DNA of 64,000 nt from Streptococcus sp. Marseille-P6264 (GTDB lineage: Bacteria > Bacillota > Bacilli > Lactobacillales > Streptococcaceae), in NCBI RefSeq assembly GCF_902460355.1, contig NZ_CABPTO010000001.1:124001-188000 (forward strand). The letters run 5' to 3'. Numbering within the stretch: position 1 is the first letter of the stretch; every line of letters begins with the position of its first letter. Shown here in pieces: positions 23,178-32,836 of the stretch. A program made the translations under genes and the position numbers. Under the pieces are notes generated by a model. The model was not told the DNA's origin and made no database searches. It saw only the letters and a program-made list of their open reading frames with translations.

Positions 23178-25811
23178 TTAGAGCTGTTTTGGTGTCGTTT
23201 CAGAGTCAAAGGCAGCTTGAGCCACGGCTAGCCGAGCAGCTGGGACTCGATAAGGGGAGCAAGAGACATAAGTGACTCCTATTTCTTGTAAGAAAGGAAT
23301 GGAAGCCGGATCACCGCCAACTTCACCACAAACTCCGATGGATAGGTTTGGCTCTACTTGGCGAGCTTTTTCAATCGCCAATTTCATCAATTGGCCGACA
23401 CATTCTTGGTCAAGGCTTTGGAAGGGATCCTGAGTGAGCAACTTTTTCTCTTTATAATCATTGAGGAATTTTCCGATATCATCCCTTGAAAAGCCAAAAG
23501 TCATCTGGGTCAAGTCATTGGTTCCAAAGCTGAAGAAGTCAGCTTCTTGAGCCAGCTGATCAGCAATGAAGCAGGCTCTCGGAAGTTCGATCATGGTTCC
23601 GATATCATATGGGATTGGATGGCATTGATACTTTTTGAAAATCCATTCGATATGCTTGGTGAGCAACTCTTTTAGATAGATAAGCTCTGATTTCGTAGCA
23701 ATAAACGGGATCATAATTTCAGGACGCACTGGATTTCCTTCTTGCTGCAGTCGAATGGCGCTGCTAAAGATAGCTTCTATTTGCATCTTATAGATATCTG
23801 GCAAGGTGATTCCCAAACGACAGCCGCGATGACCTAGCATAGGATTTGTTTCTTGCAATTGTGTGATTTTTCTTTCTAGTTGACTGGCCTTTTTATTGAG
23901 CTTTTCAGCCAGCAGGGCAATTTCAAGTTGGTCTTTAGGGAGAAATTCGTGCATTGGAGGATCCAATAGACGGACAATCATGGGTTTTTCATCAACAGTC
24001 TGGAACATCTGATAGAAGTCTTCAGCTTGGTAATCGAGGAGATGGGCAAGTGCCTCTAGTCTTTCTATCTCATTTTCGGCCAGAATTAATTTCCTCATTT
24101 GCAGGATTCTTTCCTCACCGAAAAACATATGCTCGGTTCTTGCTAGTCCAATGCCTTGTGCACCAAAGCTAATAGCGGTTTGCAAATCGTGGATTGTTTC
24201 AGCATTGGCGCGGACGGAGAGTTTCGCAACTTCATCAGCCCAAGTCAGCAAGAGCTGCAGGTCCTGATCATTTTCTACTGAAACAGTCGGGATTTGCCCC
24301 AGATAAAGAAAACCAGTCCGACCATCTACGGATAGAATATCTCCTTCATTAAGCAAGATATCTCCGCACTGGATGGTCTTGCTATCCTCTTGGACAAGCA
24401 GATCTCCACATCCTGCGACACAGCAAGTTCCCATCCCTCGGGCGACAACTGCCGCGTGTGAGGTCATTCCACCTTGGCTAGTGACGATTGCTTGGCTGAC
24501 AACCATTCCTTCTATATCTTCGGGAGAGGTTTCTTGTCGAACCAGCACAACTTTTTCGCCAGCTTCATGTAGTTCTTTGGCTCGCTTGGCAGTAAAGACA
24601 ATTTTTCCTGTTGCAGCACCGGGACTGGCTGGCAATCCTTGCGCTAAAATTGTCGCTTGCTGGAGCTTATTCTCATCAAAGACTGGGTGAATCAGCTGAT
24701 TGATATGAGCAGGGCTAATCCGACGGATAGCCTCGCACTTGTCGATCTTGCCTTCTTCTACTAATTGTAGAGCGATTTTCAAAGCAGCCTTGACCGTTCG
24801 CTTACCATTACGGGTTTGCAGGATATAGAGCTTGCCCTTTTCGATTGTAAATTCGATATCCTGCATATCTTTATAGTGATCTTCAAGGATGTGAGCATAT
24901 TCTTGAAAAGCAGCATAGGATTCTGGCATCTTTTCTTGCAGATGTTGAATGGGCTCAGGCGTGCGTATACCAGCCACGACATCCTCTCCTTGGGCATTTA
25001 AAAGGAATTCGCCAAAGAGGCCTTTTTGACCAGTTGCTGGATTTCGAGTGAAGACAACTCCAGTTCCACTTTCTTGATCAAAGTTGCCAAAGACCATGAC
25101 TTGAACATTAACGGCGGTTCCCAAATCTTCTGGAATCTGATTGAGCTTGCGATAGACCTGGGCCCGTGGGTTATTCCAAGAGCGGAAAACGGCTTTGATA
25201 GCAGCGAAGAGTTGTTCCTTAGGATTTTGAGGAAAAGTCTGATAATGCTCGCGATAGAGCTGCTTGTACTGATCAATGAGAGCTTGGTGCTCTTCCAAAC
25301 TAAAGTCGTTGGCAGTCTTACCAGCATTCTTCTCAAAATAGGAGAGCAACCGATCGAAATCCTCTTTGGGAATTTGGAAAACGACATCTGCATACATCTG
25401 GAGCAGCCTGCGGTAGCAATTATAGGCAAAAGCCATATTGGTTTTGGAAGCCAAGGTTTGGGTTCGCAGGTCATTTAGTCCTAAGTTTAAAATCGTATCC
25501 ATCATACCAGGCATAGAAAACTTGGCACCACTACGCACAGAGACTAGCAGTTGCTCCTCTTCGTTTCCTGAGAAGTATTGGCCGGTTTTTTGCTCTAGTT
25601 CGGAAATAGCCTGCAAAACATTCTCTCTTAATTTTTCTTCAAAAAAATAGGGGCTGTTTAAAAAATGAATACAGGCTTCCGTCGTAATGGTAAATCCTGG
25701 CGGAACTGGCAGTCCTAAATTGGTCATTTCAGCCAGATTGGCCCCTTTACCACCCAGAAGAGCATTTTGTTCGGCTCGTCCTTCCTCAAAGGAATAAATC
25801 CATTTCGTCAT
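23178..25811 (-). CDS. ppdK: pyruvate, phosphate dikinase
   Basis: An 877-residue enzyme that converts pyruvate, ATP and Pi to phosphoenolpyruvate, AMP and PPi, allowing gluconeogenesis. Domains: N-terminal ATP-grasp (GGKGANLAEMTNLGLPVPPGF near 20; EFTIEKGKLYILQTR near 320), the central phosphohistidine domain (GGMTSHAAVVARGMG near 450, with the His phosphorylated in catalysis and the Thr two residues before it, which regulatory proteins modify), and the C-terminal PEP-utilising barrel (GLARTEHMFF, FGTNDLTQMTFG, GVCGEVGGDP with the catalytic Cys). GGAGG lies 6 bases before its ATG. It is divergent from the CcpN-like regulator and PPDK-regulator genes, which supports regulation by both. Confidence 0.97.
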   Translation of the reverse strand: MTKWIYSFEEGRAEQNALLGGKGANLAEMTNLGLPVPPGFTITTEACIHFLNSPYFFEEKLRENVLQAISELEQKTGQYFSGNEEEQLLVSVRSGAKFSMPGMMDTILNLGLNDLRTQTLASKTNMAFAYNCYRRLLQMYADVVFQIPKEDFDRLLSYFEKNAGKTANDFSLEEHQALIDQYKQLYREHYQTFPQNPKEQLFAAIKAVFRSWNNPRAQVYRKLNQIPEDLGTAVNVQVMVFGNFDQESGTGVVFTRNPATGQKGLFGEFLLNAQGEDVVAGIRTPEPIQHLQEKMPESYAAFQEYAHILEDHYKDMQDIEFTIEKGKLYILQTRNGKRTVKAALKIALQLVEEGKIDKCEAIRRISPAHINQLIHPVFDENKLQQATILAQGLPASPGAATGKIVFTAKRAKELHEAGEKVVLVRQETSPEDIEGMVVSQAIVTSQGGMTSHAAVVARGMGTCCVAGCGDLLVQEDSKTIQCGDILLNEGDILSVDGRTGFLYLGQIPTVSVENDQDLQLLLTWADEVAKLSVRANAETIHDLQTAISFGAQGIGLARTEHMFFGEERILQMRKLILAENEIERLEALAHLLDYQAEDFYQMFQTVDEKPMIVRLLDPPMHEFLPKDQLEIALLAEKLNKKASQLERKITQLQETNPMLGHRGCRLGITLPDIYKMQIEAIFSSAIRLQQEGNPVRPEIMIPFIATKSELIYLKELLTKHIEWIFKKYQCHPIPYDIGTMIELPRACFIADQLAQEADFFSFGTNDLTQMTFGFSRDDIGKFLNDYKEKKLLTQDPFQSLDQECVGQLMKLAIEKARQVEPNLSIGVCGEVGGDPASIPFLQEIGVTYVSCSPYRVPAARLAVAQAAFDSETTPKQL

Positions 25812-25858
25812 ATCTTACCTCCAAATAGACAAAAATGTGTCATATATATCTTATTTAT

Positions 25859-25888
25859 ATTCTAATATACATCATATATATTTGTCAA
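25859..25888 (-). promoter_or_regulatory. ppdK promoter
   Basis: On the minus strand TTGACA (plus 25883-25888) and TAGAAT (plus 25859-25864) are separated by 18 bases, 48 bases before the ppdK start. The -35 forms one arm of an inverted repeat shared with the divergent promoter. Confidence 0.75.
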
Positions 25889-25938
25889 TGGAAAAAACAT
25901 CCTGTTTTGTTGACAATGTGCAATTTTTTTGTCATAAT
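25882..25938 (+). promoter_or_regulatory. promoter of the CcpN-like gene and shared inverted repeat
   Basis: TTGACA (25910-25915), 17 bases, CATAAT (25933-25938) drive the rightward operon. The divergent -35 elements form an inverted repeat TTGTCAA (25882-25888) and TTGACAA (25910-25916) spaced by 21 bases, suited to one regulator controlling both promoters. Confidence 0.65.
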
Positions 25939-26054
25939 GTGTTACAAAATGATTATTATTTGGATATATTGAAATTTAATATGAGCAATATTTCCTCGAT
26001 TTTAAGCGAAATCAGGCTAATCATCTATATAAAGAACGAAGGAGTCAGACCTAT

Positions 26055-26684
26055 TTGAAATTAAGTGAACGGCAAAAGAAAATTGTAGAAATTGTAAAAG
26101 AACACCAGCCACTCAGTGGTGAGAAAATCTCTGAATTACTAGATATTTCTCGGGCGACTCTGCGCTCGGATCTGTCTTTTCTGACCTTGGTTGGGATTTT
26201 AAAAGCTACGCCTAAAGTTGGTTACACATACTCGGGCTCAGATTTAGAGACGCTTTTCTTTTTCGATACCTTTCGAAAGGAAGTGGCAGAGATCATGACA
26301 TCACCTGTTTTGGTATCTCATGATTCTTTTATTCAAGATGCCATTATCACCTTATTTATGTATGATGCGGATGTTCTCTATGTCATTGATGAGCATAAGC
26401 TGCTCTTGGGGATTTTGTCGCGTAAAGACTTGCTGCGGGCTTCGCTCAATACTAACATTGACAGCACTCCTGTAGCGGTTTGCATGACCCGAATGCCTCA
26501 TATCAAGACTTGCTACAAGGATATGAATATTTTGGAAGCAGCAGCAGTTTTGCAGGATTTTGCGATTGATTCGCTGCCCGTAGTAGATGAGGATAATGAA
26601 CGTAGAATTTTAGGAACTGTGACCAAGTCAGCCTTGCTGGATTATATTATTCAAGAGGCCAGAAGCGCTGAGGTTAAGAGATAA
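26055..26684 (+). CDS. CcpN-like transcriptional regulator (HTH plus CBS pair)
   Basis: A 209-residue regulator: an N-terminal winged helix (about 1-60, LSERQKKIVEIVKEH and ISELLDISRATLRSDLSFL) followed by a CBS-domain pair (about 80-200, MTSPVLVSHDSFIQDAI and SLPVVDED). This is the layout of Bacillus CcpN, which represses gluconeogenic genes according to energy or nucleotide signals. The start is TTG with GAAGGAG about 10 bases before it. It is divergent from ppdK and upstream of the PPDK regulatory protein, so it probably controls ppdK and perhaps fbp; that is inference from context. Confidence 0.88.
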   Translation: MKLSERQKKIVEIVKEHQPLSGEKISELLDISRATLRSDLSFLTLVGILKATPKVGYTYSGSDLETLFFFDTFRKEVAEIMTSPVLVSHDSFIQDAIITLFMYDADVLYVIDEHKLLLGILSRKDLLRASLNTNIDSTPVAVCMTRMPHIKTCYKDMNILEAAAVLQDFAIDSLPVVDEDNERRILGTVTKSALLDYIIQEARSAEVKR

Positions 26685-26695
26685 GAGGAATGAAC

Positions 26696-27508
26696 ATGAA
26701 GAAAGAAATTATTGTTTACAGCATTTCAGATTCTTTGGGGGGGACTTCGCAGAAGCTATTGTCTGCAGTAACAGCCCAGTACCCAGATATTATTTTTAAT
26801 AACAGCTATCGTTTCCCGTTTATCAATAAGGAAGAAGAATTGCTGGATATTCTGCGCGATGCCATAAAGGACGATGCCCTTGTCATCAGCACTCTGGTCG
26901 ATGGCAAGCTAGCAGCTGTAGCTAGGGAGTTCAGTCAGGCAAATGGTCTTGCTTATCTGGATTTGATGCACCCATTTTTTGAAATTATCAGGGAGAAGAC
27001 AGGCACCAGTCCAATAGAGGTGCCGGGTACCTTGCACCGCCTGGACACTGAGTATTTTAATAAAATCTCCGCTATTGAGTTTGCGGTCAAATACGACGAT
27101 GGCAAGGCGCCACAAGGATTTTTAGATTCAGATTTAGTCCTCTTAGGAGTTTCTCGCACCTCCAAAACGCCGCTTAGCATTTACCTCGCGAATAAAGGCT
27201 ACAAGGTTTCCAACTTGCCTTTGATTCCAGAAGTTCCTCTGCCTCAGGTTTTGGACAAGGTTGATCCGGAGCGGATTATCGGCCTTTTATGTGAACCAGA
27301 AACACTGTCTAAGATTCGCAGTAATCGCTTGAATTCTCTAGGTTTGGTTCAGGCGACGAGCTACACAGATTTAGACAAGATCTACCAAGAACTGGGCTAC
27401 TCGAAAGAAGTCTTCAAAAAGTATCGGGCTCATGTCATCAATATCACCGATAAATCAATCGAGGAGACGGCTTTCTTGATTGAAGAACATTTGAAGAAAT
27501 TGAGATAA
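26696..27508 (+). CDS. pyruvate, phosphate dikinase regulatory protein (DUF299)
   Basis: A 270-residue bifunctional kinase/phosphorylase family protein that turns PPDK off and on by ADP-dependent phosphorylation and Pi-dependent dephosphorylation of the Thr next to the catalytic His. Visible: YSISDSLGGTSQKL at the N-terminus, a P-loop-like LVLLGVSRTSKTPLSIYLA (about 148-166) and NSLGLVQATSY near 220. The ATG at 26696 is preferred: AGAGG (26684-26688) is 7 bases away, while the ATG at 26690 is too near. It follows the CcpN-like gene by 11 bases. Confidence 0.92.
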   Translation: MKKEIIVYSISDSLGGTSQKLLSAVTAQYPDIIFNNSYRFPFINKEEELLDILRDAIKDDALVISTLVDGKLAAVAREFSQANGLAYLDLMHPFFEIIREKTGTSPIEVPGTLHRLDTEYFNKISAIEFAVKYDDGKAPQGFLDSDLVLLGVSRTSKTPLSIYLANKGYKVSNLPLIPEVPLPQVLDKVDPERIIGLLCEPETLSKIRSNRLNSLGLVQATSYTDLDKIYQELGYSKEVFKKYRAHVINITDKSIEETAFLIEEHLKKLR

Positions 27509-27552
27509 GAGATAGAAAATTAGAAAAATCGGTTATTGAGTGAGGGCTGAAT

Positions 27553-29463
27553 ATGGAGCAATATAAGCGTATTTTACTGAAAGAATTTGATTCTCGCCAG
27601 AAAGTCATTACAGAGCTGACCAACCTAGAGGCAATTTTGAACCTGCCCAAAGGAACGGAGCTGTATATCAGTGACATTCACGGGGAGTTTGCTGCTTTTG
27701 ACTATATTTTGAGAAGTTGCGCGGGCATCCTTAATGAGAAGATTAAGGACTGTTTTGGAGACAGCTTGTCAGAAGCTCACAAAGACCGCTTGTCAGCGCT
27801 GGTTTCCTATCCTGAGCTTGTGTTGGGGGAAGAAACTAAAGGCCAAGACTGGTATCAAGAAACTATTCCCCAACTCTTGAACTTACTGGCTTTTGCAGGT
27901 TCGAAATACAGTCGGTCCAAGGTCAGAAAGGCCTTGCCGCCACAGTATGCCTATATTATCGAGGAACTCCTCTATAGCGATAGGGCTCTAGCCGATAAAA
28001 AGTCCTATTTTGAGAATATCCTGACTTATGTGATTGAATTGCGGGAAGCGGTGCCTTTTATTCTAGGTTTGGCTCGAAGTATTCGGCAGCTGTTGATCGA
28101 CCATCTGCATGTGGTTGGAGATATTTTTGACCGAGGAGCTGGTAGTGCTCAGGTCATGGATGAACTGCAGCGTTTTCACTCGCTGGATATTCAGTGGGGC
28201 AATCACGATATTATCTGGATGGGGGCTTTTTTTGGCTCTAAGGCCTGCTTGCTCAATGTGCTACGTATTGCGGCTCGCTATGGCTATCTCTGGGATATCG
28301 AGAAAGATTATGGTTTAAATCTGCGCTCCTTGACTCTTTTTGCGGACAAGACTTACCAGTCTAATCCTAAGTTTAGACCCATTCTAGGCGGCAGAGAGCA
28401 GGAGTTTTTAGATGAGGAAATTCTGCAGCTGGAAAAGGTTCACCAAGCGCTGTCGATCATCCAGTTCAAGTTGGAAACTCAGCTGATTAGAAGACGGCCT
28501 GAATTCCAGATGCAGGACCATATTATGCTGGATAAGATTGATTATTGGGAAGAAAGCATTACGATTGACGATACCAAGCATATGCTAGTTAACACCTGCT
28601 TCCAAACCATAAATCCAGAAAATCCGCCAGCCTTAACACCAGAAGAAAATCAAGCTGTAGACAGCATGCTGGCCTCATTCCAAAGTTCTCTTAAGATGGC
28701 GGAGCATATGAGCCTTCTGATGAACAAGGGCTCTATGTATAAGATTTACAACCAGCACTTGCTTTTCCATGGCTGCATTCCTCTGGAGCCGTCAGGAGAA
28801 TTTCAGCCTTTCATTCTCAATCAAGCCCATTATGCGGGCAAGGAATTGCTGGATTTCTTTGAGTATCATATTCGGCAGTCGGCCAAGAACAAGGAAGTGG
28901 GTGATGATTTGTCAACTGACTTGATTTGGTATTGCTGGAAAGGCAAGCTGTCGCCCCTGTTTGGCAAAGAAAAGATGACCACCTTGGAGCGCTATTTCAT
29001 TGAAGATAAGGACACCCACAAGGAAGTGGAAAATTCTTATTTTTCTTATCGTAATTCTGAGAAAGTATGCCAGCTGATTTTGGAAGAATTTGGTCTCTTT
29101 TCTCCAGAGTCTAGGATGGTCAATGGTCATACTCCGGTTAAGATGGGCAAGGGAGAGTCGCCTATCCGTGGTGGCGGTCTGCTCTTTGTCATTGATGGTG
29201 GCCTCTGCAAGGCCTATCAAAAGAAGACTGGAACGGCCGGCTATTCACTGCTCAATAATTCCTATGGTTTCCAGCTGGTGACCCATCAGCCTTTCCAAAA
29301 TGCTCAAAAAGTCGTGGAATCGCCATTTGCTCAGACCTCCTTGAAAAAGGTAATTGAAAATGTAGAGGAACGAACCCTCATCAAATCTACTACCATCGGT
29401 CAGAGCTTGTTAGCTCAACAACAGGAACTCTTTAGCTTGCTGCATGAGTTTTACGACCGGTGA
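27553..29463 (+). CDS. fbp: fructose-1,6-bisphosphatase, class III
   Basis: A 636-residue class III FBPase (Firmicutes type, calcineurin-like fold) that makes fructose 6-phosphate in gluconeogenesis. Visible metal-site motifs: YISDIHGEFAAFDYIL (about 37-52), HVVGDIFDRGAGS (about 185-197), QWGNHDIIWMGA (about 214-225), and VNGHTPVKMGKGESP near 525. Full length for the class. It starts 44 bases after the PPDK-regulator gene and may share its transcript, though the spacing allows a separate promoter. With ppdK it completes the bypasses of the irreversible glycolytic steps, unusual in streptococci. Confidence 0.96.
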   Translation: MEQYKRILLKEFDSRQKVITELTNLEAILNLPKGTELYISDIHGEFAAFDYILRSCAGILNEKIKDCFGDSLSEAHKDRLSALVSYPELVLGEETKGQDWYQETIPQLLNLLAFAGSKYSRSKVRKALPPQYAYIIEELLYSDRALADKKSYFENILTYVIELREAVPFILGLARSIRQLLIDHLHVVGDIFDRGAGSAQVMDELQRFHSLDIQWGNHDIIWMGAFFGSKACLLNVLRIAARYGYLWDIEKDYGLNLRSLTLFADKTYQSNPKFRPILGGREQEFLDEEILQLEKVHQALSIIQFKLETQLIRRRPEFQMQDHIMLDKIDYWEESITIDDTKHMLVNTCFQTINPENPPALTPEENQAVDSMLASFQSSLKMAEHMSLLMNKGSMYKIYNQHLLFHGCIPLEPSGEFQPFILNQAHYAGKELLDFFEYHIRQSAKNKEVGDDLSTDLIWYCWKGKLSPLFGKEKMTTLERYFIEDKDTHKEVENSYFSYRNSEKVCQLILEEFGLFSPESRMVNGHTPVKMGKGESPIRGGGLLFVIDGGLCKAYQKKTGTAGYSLLNNSYGFQLVTHQPFQNAQKVVESPFAQTSLKKVIENVEERTLIKSTTIGQSLLAQQQELFSLLHEFYDR

Positions 29464-29471
29464 AGCTTCGT

Positions 29472-29503
29472 CCTAAGTTCTATAACAGAATTTAGGGCTT
29501 TTT
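29472..29503 (+). terminator. fbp terminator
   Basis: CCTAAGTTCT (29472-29481) and AGAATTTAGG (29487-29496) form a 10-bp stem, followed by GCTTTTTC. Confidence 0.8.
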
Positions 29504-29576
29504 CTTTCTTGTTCCTATCCTCGTTTCGTGTTACAATAGGAGTATTGATTTTTACTGATAAATACAGAGGAAAAAG

Positions 29577-30719
29577 ATGATTTATTTAGATAATTCAGCG
29601 ACGACCAAGCCCTATCCAGAAGCGCTAGCTACTTACACAGAAGTGGCTTCTAAAATCTGGGGCAATCCTTCCAGCCTGCATAGTTTGGGTAGTCAGGCGA
29701 CCCGTCTCTTAGAAGCTTCTCGCAGGCAAATAGCAGAGCTTTTAGGCAAGTCTTCGTCGGAGATTTTTTTTACGTCTGGCGGGACAGAAGGGGACAACTG
29801 GGTGCTTAAGGGAGTAGCTTTTGAAAAGATTCCCTTTGGTAAACACATTATCGTATCCAACATCGAGCATCCTGCGATCAAGGAGTCAGCTATCTGGTTG
29901 CAGAATCAGGGATTTGAAGTCGATTTTGCTCCAGTTGATAAGGTAGGTTTTGTCGATGTAGACAAGCTGGCAGAGTTGATTCGACCAGACACCACTCTGA
30001 TCTCTATCATGGCTGTCAACAACGAAATCGGCAGTATTCAGCCTATCCAGCAAATATCCGAACTGCTAGCAGACAAGCCAACCATTTCCTTTCATGTGGA
30101 TGCTGTGCAGGCTGTAACGAAGATTCCGACAGCTGCTTATCTGACGGATCGCGTGGATTTTGCAACCTTCTCCAGTCACAAATTTCACGGTCTTCGGGGC
30201 GTAGGATTTGTCTATATCAAGTCTGGCAAGAAAATCAGTCCCCTCTTGACCGGTGGCGGTCAGGAGTCTGACAAACGCTCAACGACAGAGAATCTCGCCG
30301 GCATTGCAGCGACAGCCAAGGCTCTGCGTTTATCCATGGAAAAGCAAGAAGTATTTGCCCAGCGGACGGCTCAGATGAAGAAGATTATTCTTGAAGAGCT
30401 GCAGAAGTATCCAGATGTGGTGGTCTTCTCAGGCTTGGAAGATTTTGCTCCCCATATCCTGACCTTTGGTATCAAGGGAGTGCGGGGTGAAGTCGTCGTC
30501 CATGCTTTTGAAGACTACGAGATTTATATCTCGACGACCAGCGCATGCTCTTCTAAGGCTGGTAAGCCAGCAGGTACGCTGATTGCTATGGGGGTCGAAA
30601 AGTCTCTCGCTCAAACTGCTGTCCGTATCAGTTTGGATCTTGATAATGATATGAGCCAGATGGAGCAATTTTTGACAACTTTTAAAATCATTTACGAAAA
30701 AACCAGAAAAGTAAGGTAA
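29577..30719 (+). CDS. cysteine desulfurase (NifS/IscS-like), ThiI partner
   Basis: A 380-residue PLP-dependent enzyme that takes sulfur from cysteine as a persulfide. Visible: YLDNSATTKPYPEA at the N-terminus, FTSGGTEGDN near 66, the PLP lysine in SSHKFHGLRGVGF near 203, and the catalytic Cys loop STTSACSSK near 325. It lies directly upstream of thiI (3 bases between stop and start), so it most likely supplies sulfur for 4-thiouridine in tRNA. A second, different cysteine desulfurase is encoded at 48814. Its own promoter likely includes TACAAT near 29532. Confidence 0.93.
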   Translation: MIYLDNSATTKPYPEALATYTEVASKIWGNPSSLHSLGSQATRLLEASRRQIAELLGKSSSEIFFTSGGTEGDNWVLKGVAFEKIPFGKHIIVSNIEHPAIKESAIWLQNQGFEVDFAPVDKVGFVDVDKLAELIRPDTTLISIMAVNNEIGSIQPIQQISELLADKPTISFHVDAVQAVTKIPTAAYLTDRVDFATFSSHKFHGLRGVGFVYIKSGKKISPLLTGGGQESDKRSTTENLAGIAATAKALRLSMEKQEVFAQRTAQMKKIILEELQKYPDVVVFSGLEDFAPHILTFGIKGVRGEVVVHAFEDYEIYISTTSACSSKAGKPAGTLIAMGVEKSLAQTAVRISLDLDNDMSQMEQFLTTFKIIYEKTRKVR

Positions 30720-30722
30720 ACA

Positions 30723-31937
30723 ATGCAATATTCAGAAATTATGGTGCGCTATGGTGAGCTTTCTACCAAGGGCAAGAACCGCATGCGCTTTATCAACAAA
30801 CTCAAACGCAATATTCAGGCCGTTTTGTCAGTCTACCCACAAGTCCATGTCAAGGCTGACCGTGACCGAACTCATGTCTATCTGCACGGAACAGACTATC
30901 AGCCTGTCGCTGAGTCACTCAAGCAGATTTTTGGGATTCAGAATTTCTCGCCGTCTTACAAAATCGAAAAGTCTGTACCAGCCCTAATCGAAGCTGTCCA
31001 AACCATCATGAAGCAAGTCTATCAGGAAGGCATGACCTTTAAGATTTCCAGCAAGCGCAGTGATCACAGCTTTGAATTGGATAGTCGCGAGCTGAACCAG
31101 ACGCTTGGGGATGCTGTTTTTAAGGTCATTCCAAATGTTCAGGTCAAGATGAAAGCGCCAGATATTGACCTGCGTGTCGAAATTCGTGAAGAAGCGGCTT
31201 ATATCTCCTATGAGACCATTCGTGGTGCTGGAGGTTTGCCAGTCGGTACTTCAGGAAAAGGTATGCTCATGCTCTCAGGAGGAATTGACTCACCAGTGGC
31301 GGGCTATCTGGCTCTCAAGCGCGGTGTGGATATCGAGGCGGTTCACTTTGCTAGTCCGCCTTACACCAGTCCAGGCGCGTTGAAAAAAGCTCAAGATTTG
31401 ACAAGAAAACTGACTAAATTTGGCGGTAACATCCAGTTTATCGAAGTTCCTTTCACGGAGATTCAAGAGGAAATCAAGGCAAAGGCTCCAGAAGCCTACC
31501 TCATGACACTGACTCGTCGCTTTATGATGCGTATTACGGATCGGATTCGAGAGGAGCGGGGTGGTCAAGTCATCATCAACGGAGAAAGTCTTGGTCAGGT
31601 GGCGAGTCAAACCATCGAGAGTATGCAGGCTATTAACGCCGTGACCAATACACCGGTTATCCGTCCTGTCGTGACCATGGACAAGCTGGAAATCATTGAA
31701 ATTGCGGAAAAAATTGATACTTTCCAAATCTCTATCCAGCCATTTGAAGACTGCTGTACTATTTTTGCGCCTGACCGGCCTAAAACCAATCCAAAAATCA
31801 AGAATGCTGAGCAGTACGAAGCTCGTCTAGATGTTGAAGGCTTGGTAGAACGCGCTGTTGCAGGCATCATGATCACTGAAATCACACCGCAAGCAGAGAC
31901 TGATGAAGTTGACGAGCTGATTGAGGACTTGTTATAG
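30723..31937 (+). CDS. thiI: tRNA 4-thiouridine synthase ThiI
   Basis: A 404-residue enzyme that installs 4-thiouridine at tRNA position 8. It has an N-terminal ferredoxin-like and THUMP region (about 60-165) and a PP-loop ATPase domain with [17 protein letters not shown] (about 183-199). The Cys in [10 protein letters not shown] (about 344) may take sulfur. It lacks the C-terminal rhodanese domain found in Escherichia coli ThiI, as usual in Firmicutes. Translation is close-coupled with the upstream cysteine desulfurase, which has been shown in Bacillus (NifZ-ThiI) to feed sulfur directly. Confidence 0.95.
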   Translation: MQYSEIMVRYGELSTKGKNRMRFINKLKRNIQAVLSVYPQVHVKADRDRTHVYLHGTDYQPVAESLKQIFGIQNFSPSYKIEKSVPALIEAVQTIMKQVYQEGMTFKISSKRSDHSFELDSRELNQTLGDAVFKVIPNVQVKMKAPDIDLRVEIREEAAYISYETIRGAGGLPVGTSGKGMLMLSGGIDSPVAGYLALKRGVDIEAVHFASPPYTSPGALKKAQDLTRKLTKFGGNIQFIEVPFTEIQEEIKAKAPEAYLMTLTRRFMMRITDRIREERGGQVIINGESLGQVASQTIESMQAINAVTNTPVIRPVVTMDKLEIIEIAEKIDTFQISIQPFEDCCTIFAPDRPKTNPKIKNAEQYEARLDVEGLVERAVAGIMITEITPQAETDEVDELIEDLL

Positions 31938-32012
31938 GAGTTTAGAAGTAGCTTTTTACCGAATGAATCTGGAAATTATATCTATTGATGCTGAAGATAA
32001 AAGGGGGTATTT

Positions 32013-32609
32013 ATGAACGAATGGGATTCCTTTTTGAGTGGGCTCATGGGAGCATTGTCTTGGAAAGATGGACAAGATAATGCTTTGCTGTTTGGAATGC
32101 CCAGTTGGACTTATTTATTAGGACTTGGTATTCACTTTTTGGTTATCATAGGATTTTTGGGGTTAATCCTATTTGAATTTTATAAAAATAAAGTTCGAGC
32201 CGGTTCTTGGAAGGGAGCTTTCAGAAACTCTTGGAATTATAATATATCTACGAATGGACGTGTCCAAAGTATTTTAAGTCTTGTGTTTGGCCTACCTATT
32301 ATTTTCATTGCAATTCCCTTCTATGCGGGCTATCGAATGAGCAATGGTATCTGGCGCTATCATTATTTTACTAATCAGACAACCGAGCTAAAAACGGCTT
32401 TAGTGACTGGTGTTGATACTGAGACCGGAGGAAGCAAGTCTACCTATTCTCGTATTACCTTCACTATTACGGTTGATGGGAAAGAGCGAGAGGTCAATAT
32501 TTCAGATAGTAATAAAAGTCTTGCTAGATCAGCTAAACAACATTTGAAGCCTCCGATAGCTATTGATGTTCATGTCAATCAAGAAGGGCAGATTGTATAT
32601 TTGAAATAA
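32013..32609 (+). CDS. hypothetical membrane protein (DUF3592-like tail)
   Basis: A 198-residue protein with two membrane segments (about 32-53, LGLGIHFLVIIGFLGLILFEFY, and about 88-107, LSLVFGLPIIFIAIPFYAGY) and a β-rich C-terminal part (about 125-198) with FTITVDGKEREVNIS and VHVNQEGQIVYL, like the small β-domain of DUF3592 proteins. The ATG has AAAGGGGG 7 bases upstream. Function unknown. It stands alone between thiI and the rplU operon. Confidence 0.6.
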   Translation: MNEWDSFLSGLMGALSWKDGQDNALLFGMPSWTYLLGLGIHFLVIIGFLGLILFEFYKNKVRAGSWKGAFRNSWNYNISTNGRVQSILSLVFGLPIIFIAIPFYAGYRMSNGIWRYHYFTNQTTELKTALVTGVDTETGGSKSTYSRITFTITVDGKEREVNISDSNKSLARSAKQHLKPPIAIDVHVNQEGQIVYLK

Positions 32610-32667
32610 ATGGAAGTAAAGTATGAGGATATTTAATTGAAAATCCGTTTTCATTAAATAAAATCAC

Positions 32668-32696
32668 TTGCCAAAGGTTAGTAGAAGTGCTATACT
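32668..32696 (+). promoter_or_regulatory. rplU operon promoter
   Basis: TTGCCA (32668-32673), 17 bases, TATACT (32691-32696): a strong vegetative promoter about 140 bases before rplU, leaving room for a structured leader. Confidence 0.85.
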
Positions 32697-32702
32697 AAGA
32701 AT

Positions 32703-32836
32703 GTTGACTATGCACGGCCTGTGCAACCGCTCGAACATCGTTGCTCACATAGTGAGTATAAAGTGGTTCGTCCCACGATGCTAGGCGAGTCTTCACAAAA
32801 ATATGGGGAAACCCCAAAAATCATAGGAGGTGCATA
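32703..32836 (+). ncRNA. ribosomal protein L21 leader
   Basis: About 130 bases between the promoter and rplU show conserved paired elements: GCACGGCCTGTGC near 32712, a branched middle (GTTCGTCCCAC ... GGCGAGTC), and a TGGGGAAACCCCA hairpin (32804-32816) just before the ribosome-binding site. It fits the L21 leader that precedes rplU-prp-rpmA in Firmicutes and is thought to allow feedback control. The call rests on position and visible pairing. Confidence 0.75.
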
